From: Lachnospiraceae bacterium
GTDB taxonomy: Bacteria > Bacillota > Clostridia > Lachnospirales > Lachnospiraceae
Length of the DNA stretch: 64,000 nt
Reading direction: 5' to 3'
Assembly (NCBI GenBank): GCA_019421365.1
Contig: JAHZFJ010000001.1
Location: forward strand, 196,959-260,958
A model generated the notes under the pieces. It saw only the letters and a program-made list of their open reading frames with translations, searched no databases and had not been told where the DNA came from. Positions 9,429-18,371 of this stretch are shown here, in pieces; position 1 is the stretch's first letter; the number at the start of each line of letters is the position of its first letter. A program made the position numbers and the translations under genes.

Positions 9429-9549
9429 TAGCTAATCTCTAGCAATGATTAGAATAGCTACAAGTTATAATAAATATGAAAGATTCAAGGAAGAATCGCA
9501 TTTACATGATAAGTAAGTCCTGCTTCCTTACTATACAGAAGCAGGATTT
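9429..9549 (+). other. Two hairpins between flgE and flbD
   Basis: The first hairpin pairs TAGCTAATC (9429-9437) with a bulged GATTAGAATAGCTA (9447-9460). The second pairs AAGTCCTGCTTC (9515-9526) with GAAGCAGGATTT (9538-9549), 12 bp with one wobble. Neither is followed by a U run, so they look like processing or stability elements in a polycistronic mRNA rather than terminators. The 182-bp gap holds no convincing gene. Confidence 0.45.
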
Positions 9550-9583
9550 GCTATGTCATGATAACCTAACAAGGAGGGCAATT

Positions 9584-9775
9584 ATGATTGAAGTAACTAG
9601 ACTGAATGGGATAAGGTTTTCGGTTAATTGTGATTTAATTGAGACCGTAGAGGAAACACCCGATACAGTAATTACCTTGACTAACGGTAAAAAGTTTATA
9701 GTTTCGGAGAATATGGAGCAAATTAAAAGTCTAGTAATAGATTTTAAGAGACAAATTTTCTACAATAAGATTTGA
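9584..9775 (+). CDS. flbD: FlbD/SwrD-like small flagellar protein
   Basis: The 63-residue protein begins MIEVTRLNGIRFSVNCDLIE and continues with VEETPDTVITLTNGKKFIV, the hallmark of the Firmicutes FlbD family (SwrD in Bacillus subtilis), found between flgE and motA/fliL. In B. subtilis the homologue raises flagellar motor power/torque. The mechanism is not clear. ATG 9584 is chosen because AAGGAGGG lies directly upstream. An in-frame extension to 9476 reads through a hairpin and has no such site. Confidence 0.9.
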   Translation: MIEVTRLNGIRFSVNCDLIETVEETPDTVITLTNGKKFIVSENMEQIKSLVIDFKRQIFYNKI

Positions 9776-9847
9776 TATTAGCTTTGAACAATAGAGTTTA
9801 GATAACTTTTAAAATAAATTAAATTACATAGAATAGGCGGTGGAGCT

Positions 9848-10666
9848 ATGGATATAGCAACTATAGTTGGATTGATACTAAGTTTTATTTTGGTAGTGTT
9901 TGGTATCTCCTTTAATTCGGATACTTTAGGATTTGAATTTGCGAATCTATTAAATTTTGTTGACTTTCCATCTGTATTAATTACTTTTGGTGGATCTTTT
10001 ATGGCTGTGTATACAGCTTCTAGGAGTACAAAGGAATTCTTGAATAATATTAAGAGTTTCAAATTAGCATTGAAAATATTACCTTCGAATGAAGCGGAAA
10101 CAATAACAACTATTATTGGACTATCTAATGTTGCTAGAAAAGAAGGGTTGCTTGCACTTGAAGAAGCAGCAAATGGAATCGAAGATACTTTTTTGAAAAA
10201 AGGAATTTTATTAATTGTTGATGGTACAGATCCAGAACTTGTACGAAGCATCTTAGAGACAGAATTGATTTCGATAGAAGGTAGACATAAAAAGACAATA
10301 TCCTTTTGGGAAGACCTTGCTACAATGGGACCTGCTTGGGGTATGATTGGTACATTGATTGGTTTGGTTAATATGTTAAAACAAATGAATGATCCGGATG
10401 CAATTGGTCCTTCTATGGCGGTTGCCCTTATTACTACGTTATATGGTTCATTACTTGCAAACTGGATTTGTACTCCAATTGCTACTAAATTAAAGTCACA
10501 TAATGATACAGAAATAATGACTAAAGAAGTTATGGTAGAAGGATTATTATCAATTCAAGCTGGTGAAAATCCACGTGTTATTGAAGAAAAATTAAAATCT
10601 TTCCTTCCACCTGCTATGAGAAGTAGCATGAGTGAAGATATTGAAGGTGGTGAAGTGAATGGCTAG
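9848..10666 (+). CDS. motA: Flagellar stator protein MotA
   Basis: The 272-residue protein has four membrane helices (about 5-22, 32-50, 155-175 and 185-205) and a large cytoplasmic loop between helices 2 and 3. The conserved MGPAWGMIGTLIGLVNML and GPSMAVALITTLYGSLLAN segments are typical of MotA/PomA. Together with MotB it forms the ion-conducting stator that pushes on FliG. The gene overlaps motB by 8 bp, so their synthesis is probably coupled. Proton or sodium specificity cannot be told from the sequence alone. Confidence 0.96.
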   Translation: MDIATIVGLILSFILVVFGISFNSDTLGFEFANLLNFVDFPSVLITFGGSFMAVYTASRSTKEFLNNIKSFKLALKILPSNEAETITTIIGLSNVARKEGLLALEEAANGIEDTFLKKGILLIVDGTDPELVRSILETELISIEGRHKKTISFWEDLATMGPAWGMIGTLIGLVNMLKQMNDPDAIGPSMAVALITTLYGSLLANWICTPIATKLKSHNDTEIMTKEVMVEGLLSIQAGENPRVIEEKLKSFLPPAMRSSMSEDIEGGEVNG

Positions 10667-11468
10667 AAGAAGGCAAGAAGATCCACCAAAGGGTTCTCCT
10701 GCTTGGATGAATACGTTTAGTGATTTGATGAATCTATTGCTTTGTTTCTTCGTTTTACTTTTCTCAATGTCTTCAGTTGATGAAGACAAATACGATAAAA
10801 TGTTAGCTTCTCTTAATAGTTCCTTTAGTATCTTCAGTGGCGGAGGCTCTGCAATTGGTGAAGGACAATTAATATCAAGTGGTGTAAGCCAGTTGAATGA
10901 ATTATCAGATTATATTTCTGAGATGGGTTATGAAGCAGAAGCAGACGTAGATTCGGATGAGACAGACCCTATGAAGTATCTTGAAGAACAAAGAAAAGAA
11001 TTATCTGAAGAAATGTATGATGAGATTACAGAGTTGACTGAAAAATATAATATTGATCAAAAAGTTGATGTTAAGATTGATGGTCATAATCAGTACATTA
11101 AGTTGTCCATCGGTGGTTCCGTACTCTTTGATTCAGGTGTAGCTGATATAAAACAAGAAGCATTACCTATACTTAATAAAATCGGAGATATATTGAATGA
11201 ATATAGTGATTGTTTGATTAAAATTGAAGGTCACACAGACAATGCTCCGATAACAAGTAATATTAAGTTTGCAGATAATATGGATTTATCAGCCGCAAGA
11301 GCGATATCAGTATGGAATTATCTGACTGAGAAAAAAGGTTTAGACCCTTCGACACTTGAAGCCTCAGGTAGAAGTGAATTTGATCCAATTGCTTCTAATG
11401 ATACACCAGAAGGTCGCGCTAAGAACAGACGTGTCGAGATAAAGATATACAATGAGTTAAGCAAATAG
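10659..11468 (+). CDS. motB: Flagellar stator protein MotB
   Basis: The 269-residue protein has a short basic N-terminus, one membrane helix (about residues 18-40) containing the TFSDLMNLLLCFF segment with the conserved ion-binding Asp, a plug/linker region and a C-terminal OmpA-type peptidoglycan-binding domain (about 150-265) with the EGHTDNAPI and RAKNRRVEI motifs. It anchors the stator to the cell wall. The start lies inside the end of motA. Confidence 0.96.
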   Translation: MARRRQEDPPKGSPAWMNTFSDLMNLLLCFFVLLFSMSSVDEDKYDKMLASLNSSFSIFSGGGSAIGEGQLISSGVSQLNELSDYISEMGYEAEADVDSDETDPMKYLEEQRKELSEEMYDEITELTEKYNIDQKVDVKIDGHNQYIKLSIGGSVLFDSGVADIKQEALPILNKIGDILNEYSDCLIKIEGHTDNAPITSNIKFADNMDLSAARAISVWNYLTEKKGLDPSTLEASGRSEFDPIASNDTPEGRAKNRRVEIKIYNELSK

Positions 11469-11503
11469 CTTATACTATACAAAAAAATAGGAGTGACAAA
11501 CTT

Positions 11504-12019
11504 ATGAAAAGAAATATGTTAACCATCGTTATTTTAGCATTATCAATTGTGAATTTAGTTCTGACAGCTGTGATTGTATTCTCAGTGGTACCTAATGTAC
11601 AAAAAACAAATAATTTAATTGACCAAGTAGCAAAAATCATTAATTTAGATTTAGAAGCACAAAATGGTGATGAAAAGATAATTACATCTGATGATTTGGA
11701 AAATTATGCATTAGAAGAAGAACTGATTGTTAATTTAAAGAAAGATACAGATTCTTCAAAAGAAAGATATGCTGTTGTTTCTAAAATTTCATTAACATTA
11801 TACAATGGTGTTACTGATTATGCTAAAGTTAAAAAGAATATAGATGAATCTAAAGATAGCATCTACGATACCATTAGAAAAGGGTTTACTAGTTATACAT
11901 TAGATGAAGCAAAAGCTAATGAAGATGAAATTAAAGCAAACATTATTCAAATGTTAAACGATAAATACGGCGAAGATGTCGTACAAAGTATTGCTTTTGG
12001 TAGTTTGATTTATCAATAA
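11504..12019 (+). CDS. fliL: Flagellar basal body-associated protein FliL
   Basis: The 171-residue protein has an N-terminal membrane helix (about residues 5-27) and an extracytoplasmic domain rich in Asp, Lys and Asn that ends in a helix (ANIIQMLNDKYGEDVVQSIAFGSLIYQ), as in FliL, which surrounds or stabilises the MotAB stator. Overall similarity in this family is low, so the call depends on size, topology and position between motB and fliM. A TAGGAGTGAC site precedes ATG 11504. A terminator-like structure follows its stop. Confidence 0.8.
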   Translation: MKRNMLTIVILALSIVNLVLTAVIVFSVVPNVQKTNNLIDQVAKIINLDLEAQNGDEKIITSDDLENYALEEELIVNLKKDTDSSKERYAVVSKISLTLYNGVTDYAKVKKNIDESKDSIYDTIRKGFTSYTLDEAKANEDEIKANIIQMLNDKYGEDVVQSIAFGSLIYQ

Positions 12020-12057
12020 GCCTAATAAAACACTGAGAAATTTGTATCAGAAATAAT

Positions 12058-12119
12058 ACTAATTTATCACTTTATATTAATAGTAAAATGTGATATTATT
12101 AGTTATAATTAATTTTTTT
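12058..12119 (+). terminator. Possible AT-rich internal terminator after fliL
   Basis: A stem built from ACTAAT/ATTAGT (12058-12063 with 12098-12103) and, inside it, ATCAC/GTGAT with flanking A-T pairs is followed, nine bases on, by seven T (12113-12119). The stem is AT-rich and interrupted, so termination is probably partial. It splits the motAB-fliL and fliM segments of the flagellar locus. Confidence 0.4.
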
Positions 12120-12205
12120 GATTATTTATGTAAAAGAATGTAGAAATTTTCGGCTATGGTCGTTTTCTATTGAATTGGTTTGCAGATTTGGAAATAAATA
12201 AAATA

Positions 12206-12220
12206 TCACCTGGGAGGTGA
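12206..12220 (+). promoter_or_regulatory. Hairpin that covers the fliM ribosome-binding site
   Basis: TCACCT (12206-12211) and AGGTGA (12215-12220) pair perfectly around a GGG loop, so most of the Shine-Dalgarno sequence GGGAGGTGA of fliM is inside a small stem. This could damp fliM translation or respond to ribosomes or factors. The stem is only 6 bp. Confidence 0.4.
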
Positions 12221-12226
12221 GAGATA

Positions 12227-13204
12227 ATGGGTGACGTCTTATCGCAAAATGAGATAGATAATTTGCTTGCTGCACTTAGTAGCGGCGAATTAGATGCTGA
12301 TGAGATTAAAGACACAGGCGAGAAGCAAATTAAAAATTATGATTTTGCAAGGCCATCAAAATTCTCAAAAGAACATCTTAGAACTTTAGAGATTATATTT
12401 GAACATTATGGTAGGCTATTATCTACAAATTTACCTGCTTATCTTCGTAAGAATGTTCAGGTTGAAGTAATGAATTCAGAAGCAGCTGCGTATTCAGAGT
12501 TCTCGAATGCATTATCTAATCCAGTGTTGCTTGGTATTATTAATTTTGCTCCATTAGAAGGAAACATTGTTATTGAGCTTGCGGCTAACTTAGGTTATGC
12601 AATAGTAGATCGTATGCTTGGTGGTAATGGACTACCTCTAGAGAAATCAAGAGATTTCTCAGAGATTGAGTTGATTATAATTGAGAGAATTTTTAATATA
12701 TGCACAAATTTGTTGATAGAACCATGGCAGAATGTTATTAATATTGAGCCAAGACTAGAAAGAATCGAGACAAATTCTCAATTTGCTCAGATTATTCAGC
12801 CTAGTGAGATGACCTCAATTGTTACTATGAATATTCGTATTGGCAATGTAGAAGGTCTGATGAATGTGTGCTTACCTTATAACTGTTTAGAACCAGTTAT
12901 CGATAAGTTGAATACTAAGTATTGGTATTCAACAATGCAAGTCAAGGATGATGATACTTATCAAGATATCATTGAAATAGCAATAGAGAAAGCTAAGATT
13001 CCGATCAAAGCTGTTCTTGGCAGTAGTATGATATCGGTAAATGATTTCCTTAACATCCAAAAAGGTGATATTATACGACTGAATACGAAGGTCGATGACG
13101 AACTAGATATTTACGTTGGCAACATTAAAAAGTTTACTGCACTTCCGGGAGCATCTTCGGATACATATGCTGTAAGATTAACATCAATTAATAGAGAGGA
13201 GTAA
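12227..13204 (+). CDS. fliM: Flagellar motor switch protein FliM
   Basis: The 325-residue protein starts with GDVLSQNEIDNLLAAL, the conserved N-terminal segment that binds CheY-phosphate, followed by the middle CheC-like domain (about 45-230, with FARPSKFSKEHLRTLE near its start) and a C-terminal SpoA-type domain (about 240-325) that joins FliN/FliY in the C ring. It switches the direction of rotation. The preceding hairpin places its ribosome-binding site in a stem. fliY follows after 4 bp, and the two are surely co-expressed. Confidence 0.96.
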   Translation: MGDVLSQNEIDNLLAALSSGELDADEIKDTGEKQIKNYDFARPSKFSKEHLRTLEIIFEHYGRLLSTNLPAYLRKNVQVEVMNSEAAAYSEFSNALSNPVLLGIINFAPLEGNIVIELAANLGYAIVDRMLGGNGLPLEKSRDFSEIELIIIERIFNICTNLLIEPWQNVINIEPRLERIETNSQFAQIIQPSEMTSIVTMNIRIGNVEGLMNVCLPYNCLEPVIDKLNTKYWYSTMQVKDDDTYQDIIEIAIEKAKIPIKAVLGSSMISVNDFLNIQKGDIIRLNTKVDDELDIYVGNIKKFTALPGASSDTYAVRLTSINREE

Positions 13205-13208
13205 GAAT

Positions 13209-14396
13209 ATGGACGGTATGTTATCGCAAGAAGAAATCAATGCCTTATTAGGTAGCATTGATACTATTGATTCTTCTGCTAATGGAACGGCTTCTAGCTC
13301 ATCAGATACTTTAACAGCAGATGAGAAAGATGCGGTAGGTGAGATATCTAATATAAGCATGGGGACGGCAGCTACTACGTTGTCTACATTAGTAAACAAT
13401 AAAGTAGTGATTACAACTCCTGTTGTTTCTTATTCTACATGGGATAGTTTGTCACAAGAGTTTAGTAAACCATGTGTGTTTATTCAGATTTCTTACAAAG
13501 AAGGTTTAGATGGTAATAATATTTTGATTCTTAAAGAATCAGATGTGAAAATAATTACAGATTTAATGATGGGTGGAGCTGGTGTTGATGTAGAAGGTGA
13601 ATTATCAGAACTACATCTTAGTGCAATTGGTGAAGCTATGAACCAGATGATGGGTTCTGCAGCTACTTCATTGTCCTCCATGCTTGAAAAGAAAGTAGAT
13701 ATTAGTCCACCTGTTGCTAGTCTTGTTGATTTAAATAGTACAATTAATGAGACTGAGATATCAGATTTCTTAAAACAACCTTTTGTTAAGGTTGCATTCA
13801 AAATGGAGATAGGAGACTTAGTTGATAGTCAAATTATGCAATTATATCCTTTTGATTTCGCAAGAGATTTATATAGAAAATTCTCAGAATCAGGATCTAA
13901 TTCTGAAGCACAACCAACTAGTACAGTTGGGGAATCAGCACTACAGGATCAATTAAATCAACAAACTGCTCCTGTACCACCAATGATGGGAGGTCAACCA
14001 ATTATGGGTCAAACAATGCCTGGTTATGGATCTGTTCCTATGTACCAAGGTCAGATGACTTATGCGCAACCTGCAATGGGTCAAATGATGCCTATGCAAG
14101 ATGTGAATGTTCAACCAGCTCAATTTCAAACTTTTAATAACATTGCTGCCCAATTACCAGGACAGGAGAATATCGATTTGATTATGGATGTTCCACTGGA
14201 AGTAACAGTTGAATTAGGTAGAACGAATAAGTCGATTAAAGAGATTTTAGATTTCACACCAGGAACAATTATAGAATTGAATAAACTTGCTGGAGAACCA
14301 ATTGATGTTCTAGTTAATGGTAAGTTTGTTGCTAAGGGTGAAGTCGTAGTAATTGAAGAGTGCTTTGGTATCAGAGTGACAGAGATTGTTAAATAG
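13209..14396 (+). CDS. fliY: Flagellar motor switch phosphatase FliY (FliN-type)
   Basis: The 395-residue protein is of the long Gram-positive FliY type rather than short FliN. It has an N-terminal MLSQEEINALLGS CheY-P-binding motif, then a CheC/CheX-type phosphatase domain with both D/S-xxx-E-xx-N active sites visible (DAVGEISN near 39-46 and SAIGEAMN near 138-145), a Met/Gln/Pro-rich linker (about 235-310), and a C-terminal SpoA domain (about 318-395) that builds the C ring. FliY both forms the switch and removes phosphate from CheY-P. The two intact sites suggest an active enzyme. The start is ATG 13209. Confidence 0.94.
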   Translation: MDGMLSQEEINALLGSIDTIDSSANGTASSSSDTLTADEKDAVGEISNISMGTAATTLSTLVNNKVVITTPVVSYSTWDSLSQEFSKPCVFIQISYKEGLDGNNILILKESDVKIITDLMMGGAGVDVEGELSELHLSAIGEAMNQMMGSAATSLSSMLEKKVDISPPVASLVDLNSTINETEISDFLKQPFVKVAFKMEIGDLVDSQIMQLYPFDFARDLYRKFSESGSNSEAQPTSTVGESALQDQLNQQTAPVPPMMGGQPIMGQTMPGYGSVPMYQGQMTYAQPAMGQMMPMQDVNVQPAQFQTFNNIAAQLPGQENIDLIMDVPLEVTVELGRTNKSIKEILDFTPGTIIELNKLAGEPIDVLVNGKFVAKGEVVVIEECFGIRVTEIVK

Positions 14397-14425
14397 AAGA
14401 GAAGTATAGATTGGAGAGGTAAAAA

Positions 14426-14788
14426 ATGGCGAAGAGAATTTTGATTTGCGATGACGCAGCTTTTATGAGAATGATGATTAAGGATATCTTAACAAAGAAT
14501 GGTTATGAAATCGCAGGTGAAGCTGAAAATGGAGCGAAAGCTGTAGAGAAATATAATGAAACAAAACCGGATTTAGTTATGATGGATATTACTATGCCAG
14601 AAATGGATGGAATTCAAGCGCTTAAGAAAATTAAAGCAATTGATCCAGCTTCAAATGTAATTATGTGTTCTGCAATGGGACAACAAGCAATGGTTATTGA
14701 ATCTATCCAGACTGGAGCAAAAGATTTTATTGTTAAGCCATTCCAAGCTGATAGAGTGTTAGAAGCTGTTAAAAAAGCGATAGGCTAA
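14426..14788 (+). CDS. cheY: Chemotaxis response regulator CheY
   Basis: The 120-residue single receiver domain has Asp9/Asp10, the phosphoacceptor Asp54 (in VMMDITMPEMDG), Ser82 and Lys104 in KPFQ, the complete catalytic set of CheY. Phosphorylated by CheA, it binds FliM/FliY at the switch. It sits directly between fliY and fliO as in other Firmicutes. A GGAGAGG site precedes the ATG. Confidence 0.96.
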   Translation: MAKRILICDDAAFMRMMIKDILTKNGYEIAGEAENGAKAVEKYNETKPDLVMMDITMPEMDGIQALKKIKAIDPASNVIMCSAMGQQAMVIESIQTGAKDFIVKPFQADRVLEAVKKAIG

Positions 14789-14792
14789 TAAG

Positions 14793-15212
14793 ATGACTGC
14801 AAAAATTTATTTATTCCAAGGCAGTTCTACGATAAGTAATATTGCAGAACTGTTTGGATTATTGCTTGTATTTGTATTGATACTGGTATTAGCCTATTAC
14901 ACTTCAAAGTGGATAGGCAAAACAGGTGCTGGAATGGGCACCAAAAACCATAACATTACAATTATAGAAACGCTAAGATTAAGCCAAACAAAATATCTTC
15001 AGATTATTAAAGTAGTAAATAAATATATTGTAATTGCAGTATCTAAGGATCATGTTGAATATTTAACAGAAATCGATGGAGATCAATTAAGCAGTTTCGA
15101 GGATGTTGCGGAAGCGCCATCTTTTAAAGAAATCCTATCTAAGATTAAGCTAGGAGCGAATGTGAAATCAAAGGATTGCGAAGAAAATGAGAAAGATGAG
15201 AATGATGTGTAG
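14793..15212 (+). CDS. fliO: Flagellar export protein FliO
   Basis: The 139-residue protein has one membrane helix (about residues 17-42, with YYTSKWIG at its end) and a small cytoplasmic domain with the pattern NITIIETLRLSQTKYLQIIKV, recognisable as FliO/FliZ. It helps assemble the FliP ring of the export gate. It begins 4 bp after cheY and is followed by fliP after 11 bp. The tail is highly acidic and lysine-rich. Confidence 0.87.
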   Translation: MTAKIYLFQGSSTISNIAELFGLLLVFVLILVLAYYTSKWIGKTGAGMGTKNHNITIIETLRLSQTKYLQIIKVVNKYIVIAVSKDHVEYLTEIDGDQLSSFEDVAEAPSFKEILSKIKLGANVKSKDCEENEKDENDV

Positions 15213-15223
15213 AGGTTGAAAGA

Positions 15224-16072
15224 ATGAACGCAAAGATAAAACATAAAATTAGTAAAACAATTATAAATTCGCTCGCTGTTTTGTTTGCAGTGTCTATCAT
15301 CATTCTAGTTTTTTCTATTCCAGTAAAAGCTAGTAGTCAGACAGATTCATCAGATGTTACTATTACATCAGACGATGAACCATTTGGTTTTAATTTTAAT
15401 CTCTCTACGAATGGGGAGGGCTCAGGAGTAGCATCAACATTACAAATAGTAATTTTATTGACTGTTATTTCGATTGCGCCCTCTTTGCTATTGATGGTAA
15501 CTTCGTTTACTAGAATTATTGTAGTATTGCATTTTATTAGATCAGCACTGGGGACTCAAACAACACCCCCTAACCAAGTACTTATTGGATTAGCGTTATT
15601 CTTAACTGTATTTATAATGGGGCCGGTTTTTACTCAAGTTAACAATGAAGCTATAAAACCTTTATCCAAAGGTGAAATTACACAAGAAGAAGCATTTGAA
15701 AAAGGTATGGAACCGATTCGAGAATTTATGTTTAATCAAGTAAAGAATCGTCCACAAGATATTAAATTGTTTATGGATATTGCCAATTTAGGTGATGCTA
15801 ACATAACAGTATATCAGCTTGATGATGTTCCGACTTCTGTATTGATACCTGCTTTTATGATTAGCGAGTTAAGAGCCGCATTTATCATTGGATTCCTGTT
15901 ATATATACCATTTATTGTTATTGATATGGTAGTTGCTTCTACGCTGATGTCCATGGGTATGATGATGTTACCTCCAACAACAATTTCGATGCCATTTAAG
16001 ATACTATTATTTGTCTTAGCTGATGGTTGGAACTTAATAATTGGAAACGTAGTAAAGACTTTCTACGGATAG
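15224..16072 (+). CDS. fliP: Flagellar export gate protein FliP
   Basis: The 282-residue protein has an N-terminal signal sequence (hydrophobic residues about 14-36 ending in VKASS) and the FliP core: TSFTRIIVVLHFIRSALGTQ, PPNQVLIGLALFLT, IPAFMISELRAAFIIGF and the C-terminal MMLPPTTISMPFKILLFVLADGW. FliP forms, with FliQ and FliR, the membrane pore of the flagellar type III export gate. The gene is followed by fliQ and fliR, the conserved order. Confidence 0.97.
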   Translation: MNAKIKHKISKTIINSLAVLFAVSIIILVFSIPVKASSQTDSSDVTITSDDEPFGFNFNLSTNGEGSGVASTLQIVILLTVISIAPSLLLMVTSFTRIIVVLHFIRSALGTQTTPPNQVLIGLALFLTVFIMGPVFTQVNNEAIKPLSKGEITQEEAFEKGMEPIREFMFNQVKNRPQDIKLFMDIANLGDANITVYQLDDVPTSVLIPAFMISELRAAFIIGFLLYIPFIVIDMVVASTLMSMGMMMLPPTTISMPFKILLFVLADGWNLIIGNVVKTFYG

Positions 16073-16100
16073 TTAATTAGTTTTCGTTTTGGAGGTTTAT

Positions 16101-16370
16101 ATGAATGTAGATGTAGTGATTGACATTGCTAGAGAGACTCTTTTAGTTATTATAAAAACTTCTGCTCCGATGCTATTAGTATCGTTGATTGTTGGTTTGA
16201 TCATAAGTATTTTTCAAACCATTACCTCAATTCAGGAGCAGACATTAACATTTGTTCCTAAATTATTAGCAATATTTTTAGTAATAATGTTAACAGGTTC
16301 TTGGATTTTCAAAACCATAGTAGATTTTACTTATGAATTGTTTTCAAATTTCGGAACCTACATAAAATGA
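16101..16370 (+). CDS. fliQ: Flagellar export gate protein FliQ
   Basis: The 89-residue protein has two membrane helices (about 15-38 and 52-75) and the motif SIFQTITSIQEQTLTFVPKLLA characteristic of FliQ/type III secretion. It packs around the FliP/FliR pore. The ATG at 16101 has GGAGG at 16091-16095. A longer in-frame reading from 16089 would start on top of this site and is not preferred. Confidence 0.95.
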   Translation: MNVDVVIDIARETLLVIIKTSAPMLLVSLIVGLIISIFQTITSIQEQTLTFVPKLLAIFLVIMLTGSWIFKTIVDFTYELFSNFGTYIK

Positions 16371-16408
16371 TTTGTGAATTATGATGCTGTATAACTAGGT
16401 AGGATAAT

Positions 16409-17185
16409 ATGAATGTAGATTTAGCAGTAGAAGATATAGAAGTATTTTTATTAATATTAGTTCGAATTTCAGGTTTTGTATATACTGCGCCTTTCCTTAG
16501 TCAAAACAGCGTGCCTAGGAAGGTTAAAGTAGGACTTAGTGCTTTCATGGCACTTGTAATCTTTAGTTCTTTACAAGGTGTACGTCTTGAATACGTAGGT
16601 ATAATTGATTATGCCATTTTAGTAGCCAGAGAATTAATTACAGGTATTTTAATTGGGTTCAGTGCCAATATGTGTGTATTTATTTTGGGTTTTGCTGGAC
16701 AGATGATTGACATGGAGATTGGATTTTCTATGGTCACACTATTTGATCCTGCATCTAGGACACAGTCAACCATAACATCGAATTTTTATACGTATCTTGT
16801 TATGTTAATTATGCTTTTAAGTGATATGCATTTGCATCTGATTAAGGCAATCATGGATACTTTCAATTTAATACCTCTTGGACAAACAGTATTCAAGTCT
16901 GGATTATATGAGGCTGCCTTAAAGTTTATAACAGATTACTTTATCATTGGCTTTCGAATTATACTACCAGTGTTTGCGTCTTTATTGATCGTAAATATAG
17001 TTCTGGGTATTTTAGCAAAGGTAGCACCTCAGATGAATATGTTTGTTATTGGTATGCAGCTTAAAGTGTTTGTTGGACTTTTTGTCTTGTTCTTTGTTAT
17101 TGGTCTAATGCCACAAGTTACAGATTTTATCTTTTCAGAGATGAAGGCCATGATTCAAATGGTAGTTAAGAATCTTATAGAATGA
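16409..17185 (+). CDS. fliR: Flagellar export gate protein FliR
   Basis: The 258-residue protein is strongly hydrophobic with about six membrane segments and carries FliR marks such as the N-terminal VRISGFVYTAPFLS, GQMIDMEIGFSM followed by DPASRTQST, and a C-terminal APQMNMFVIGMQLK segment. It is a single copy of the FliPQR pore complex. Bases between fliQ and fliR are few (38 bp) and the start at 16409 has a weak TAGGTAGG site. Confidence 0.95.
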   Translation: MNVDLAVEDIEVFLLILVRISGFVYTAPFLSQNSVPRKVKVGLSAFMALVIFSSLQGVRLEYVGIIDYAILVARELITGILIGFSANMCVFILGFAGQMIDMEIGFSMVTLFDPASRTQSTITSNFYTYLVMLIMLLSDMHLHLIKAIMDTFNLIPLGQTVFKSGLYEAALKFITDYFIIGFRIILPVFASLLIVNIVLGILAKVAPQMNMFVIGMQLKVFVGLFVLFFVIGLMPQVTDFIFSEMKAMIQMVVKNLIE

Positions 17186-17202
17186 TTTGAGGTAACGAGA
17201 AG

Positions 17203-18354
17203 TTGAGATTACAGAATGATGATTTCAATCAGAAATTAATATACAAGCATACGACTCTGTTACGTTATAATTTGCAGTTGTTTGCAAACGATGAGGGCGG
17301 AGAAAAAACAGAAGATGCCACGCCTAAGAAACTAAAGAATGCTAGAGAAGAAGGCCAAGTTGCAAAAAGTATGGAATTAAATACTGCGGTAATGCTTTTT
17401 GCGTTGTTCTTTGTGCTGAAAACTTTTATTGGCAATATGGGAAATCAATTCTTAGACGTATATGAGAAGATATATGGAAGTATCGTACTTGTTGTAGAAG
17501 ATGACATGTCGATGAAAATTATAATGTCTTTACTTGGATATGCAATAAAATCTATTATTTTAATTGCACTACCAATACTCTTAGTTGGTGTAATTGTCGG
17601 ATTTTTAGTTGATAAAGTACAGATTAAATGGGAAGTTACAACTAAGCCATTACAACCTAAATTAAGTAAACTAGATCCTATTAAAGGATTTAAAAAGATG
17701 TTTTCTAAGGAAAAGATAGTTCAGTTACTATTTGCATTACTGAAGATAGTATTAATTGGCTATCTAGTATATGATACTTTAAAAGATCAGTGGGTAATAA
17801 TTCTGAGTTTATATGATTTTTCTTTATTCCAAGCTATTGGAGTAATTGGTAACATGGTTATTTCGTTGGGCCTAAAGATTAGTGAATTTTTCTTGGTTAT
17901 TGGATTTGCGGATTTGTTTTATCAAAGAAGGAAATTCAAAAAGGATATGAGGATGTCAAAGAAGGAAATTAAAGATGAATGGAAGAATGCTGAAGGTGAT
18001 CCTCAAATCAAAGGTAAGATCAAGTCGAAGATGTTAGAGGCATCAAGACGTAGAATGATGAATGCAATTCCAAGTGCAGATGTTATCATTACTAACCCTA
18101 CACATTTTGCTGTGGCATTGCAATATGATAGAGAGTCAGGTTCTGCTCCTGTTGTGGTTGCTAAAGGTGCAGATTATATGGCTCAAAAGATAAAAGATAT
18201 AGCGAAAGAAAACAAAGTTGAAATAGTAGAGAACAAACCACTTGCTAGAATGTTATATTTTAATGTAGAAATCGATCAAGAGATACCTCAGGAGCTTTAT
18301 CAGATGGTGGCTGAGATATTAGCTTATGTATATAGAATAAAAAATAAAGTTTAG
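17203..18354 (+). CDS. flhB: Flagellar export switch protein FlhB
   Basis: The 383-residue protein has four membrane helices in the middle and a C-terminal cytoplasmic domain with the autocleavage motif NPTH at residues 298-301, which is cut between Asn and Pro when FlhB changes export specificity together with FliK. The N-terminal part includes GGEKTEDATPKKLKNAREEG, typical of the family. The first 30 residues, starting from TTG 17203 with GAGGTAACG upstream, are unlike standard FlhB; TTG is favoured because no ATG with a site exists closer to the core. Confidence 0.96.
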   Translation: MRLQNDDFNQKLIYKHTTLLRYNLQLFANDEGGEKTEDATPKKLKNAREEGQVAKSMELNTAVMLFALFFVLKTFIGNMGNQFLDVYEKIYGSIVLVVEDDMSMKIIMSLLGYAIKSIILIALPILLVGVIVGFLVDKVQIKWEVTTKPLQPKLSKLDPIKGFKKMFSKEKIVQLLFALLKIVLIGYLVYDTLKDQWVIILSLYDFSLFQAIGVIGNMVISLGLKISEFFLVIGFADLFYQRRKFKKDMRMSKKEIKDEWKNAEGDPQIKGKIKSKMLEASRRRMMNAIPSADVIITNPTHFAVALQYDRESGSAPVVVAKGADYMAQKIKDIAKENKVEIVENKPLARMLYFNVEIDQEIPQELYQMVAEILAYVYRIKNKV

Positions 18355-18371
18355 TTTGGGAGGTAAGGTGA

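Noticed and set aside
9476..9583. N-terminal extension of FlbD
   Set aside because: It would read through a strong hairpin and lacks a ribosome-binding site, while ATG 9584 has a very good one.
9778..10251. Long minus-strand frame opposite motA
   Set aside because: It lies entirely against the motA coding region and shows no start signal; codon pattern follows the motA strand.
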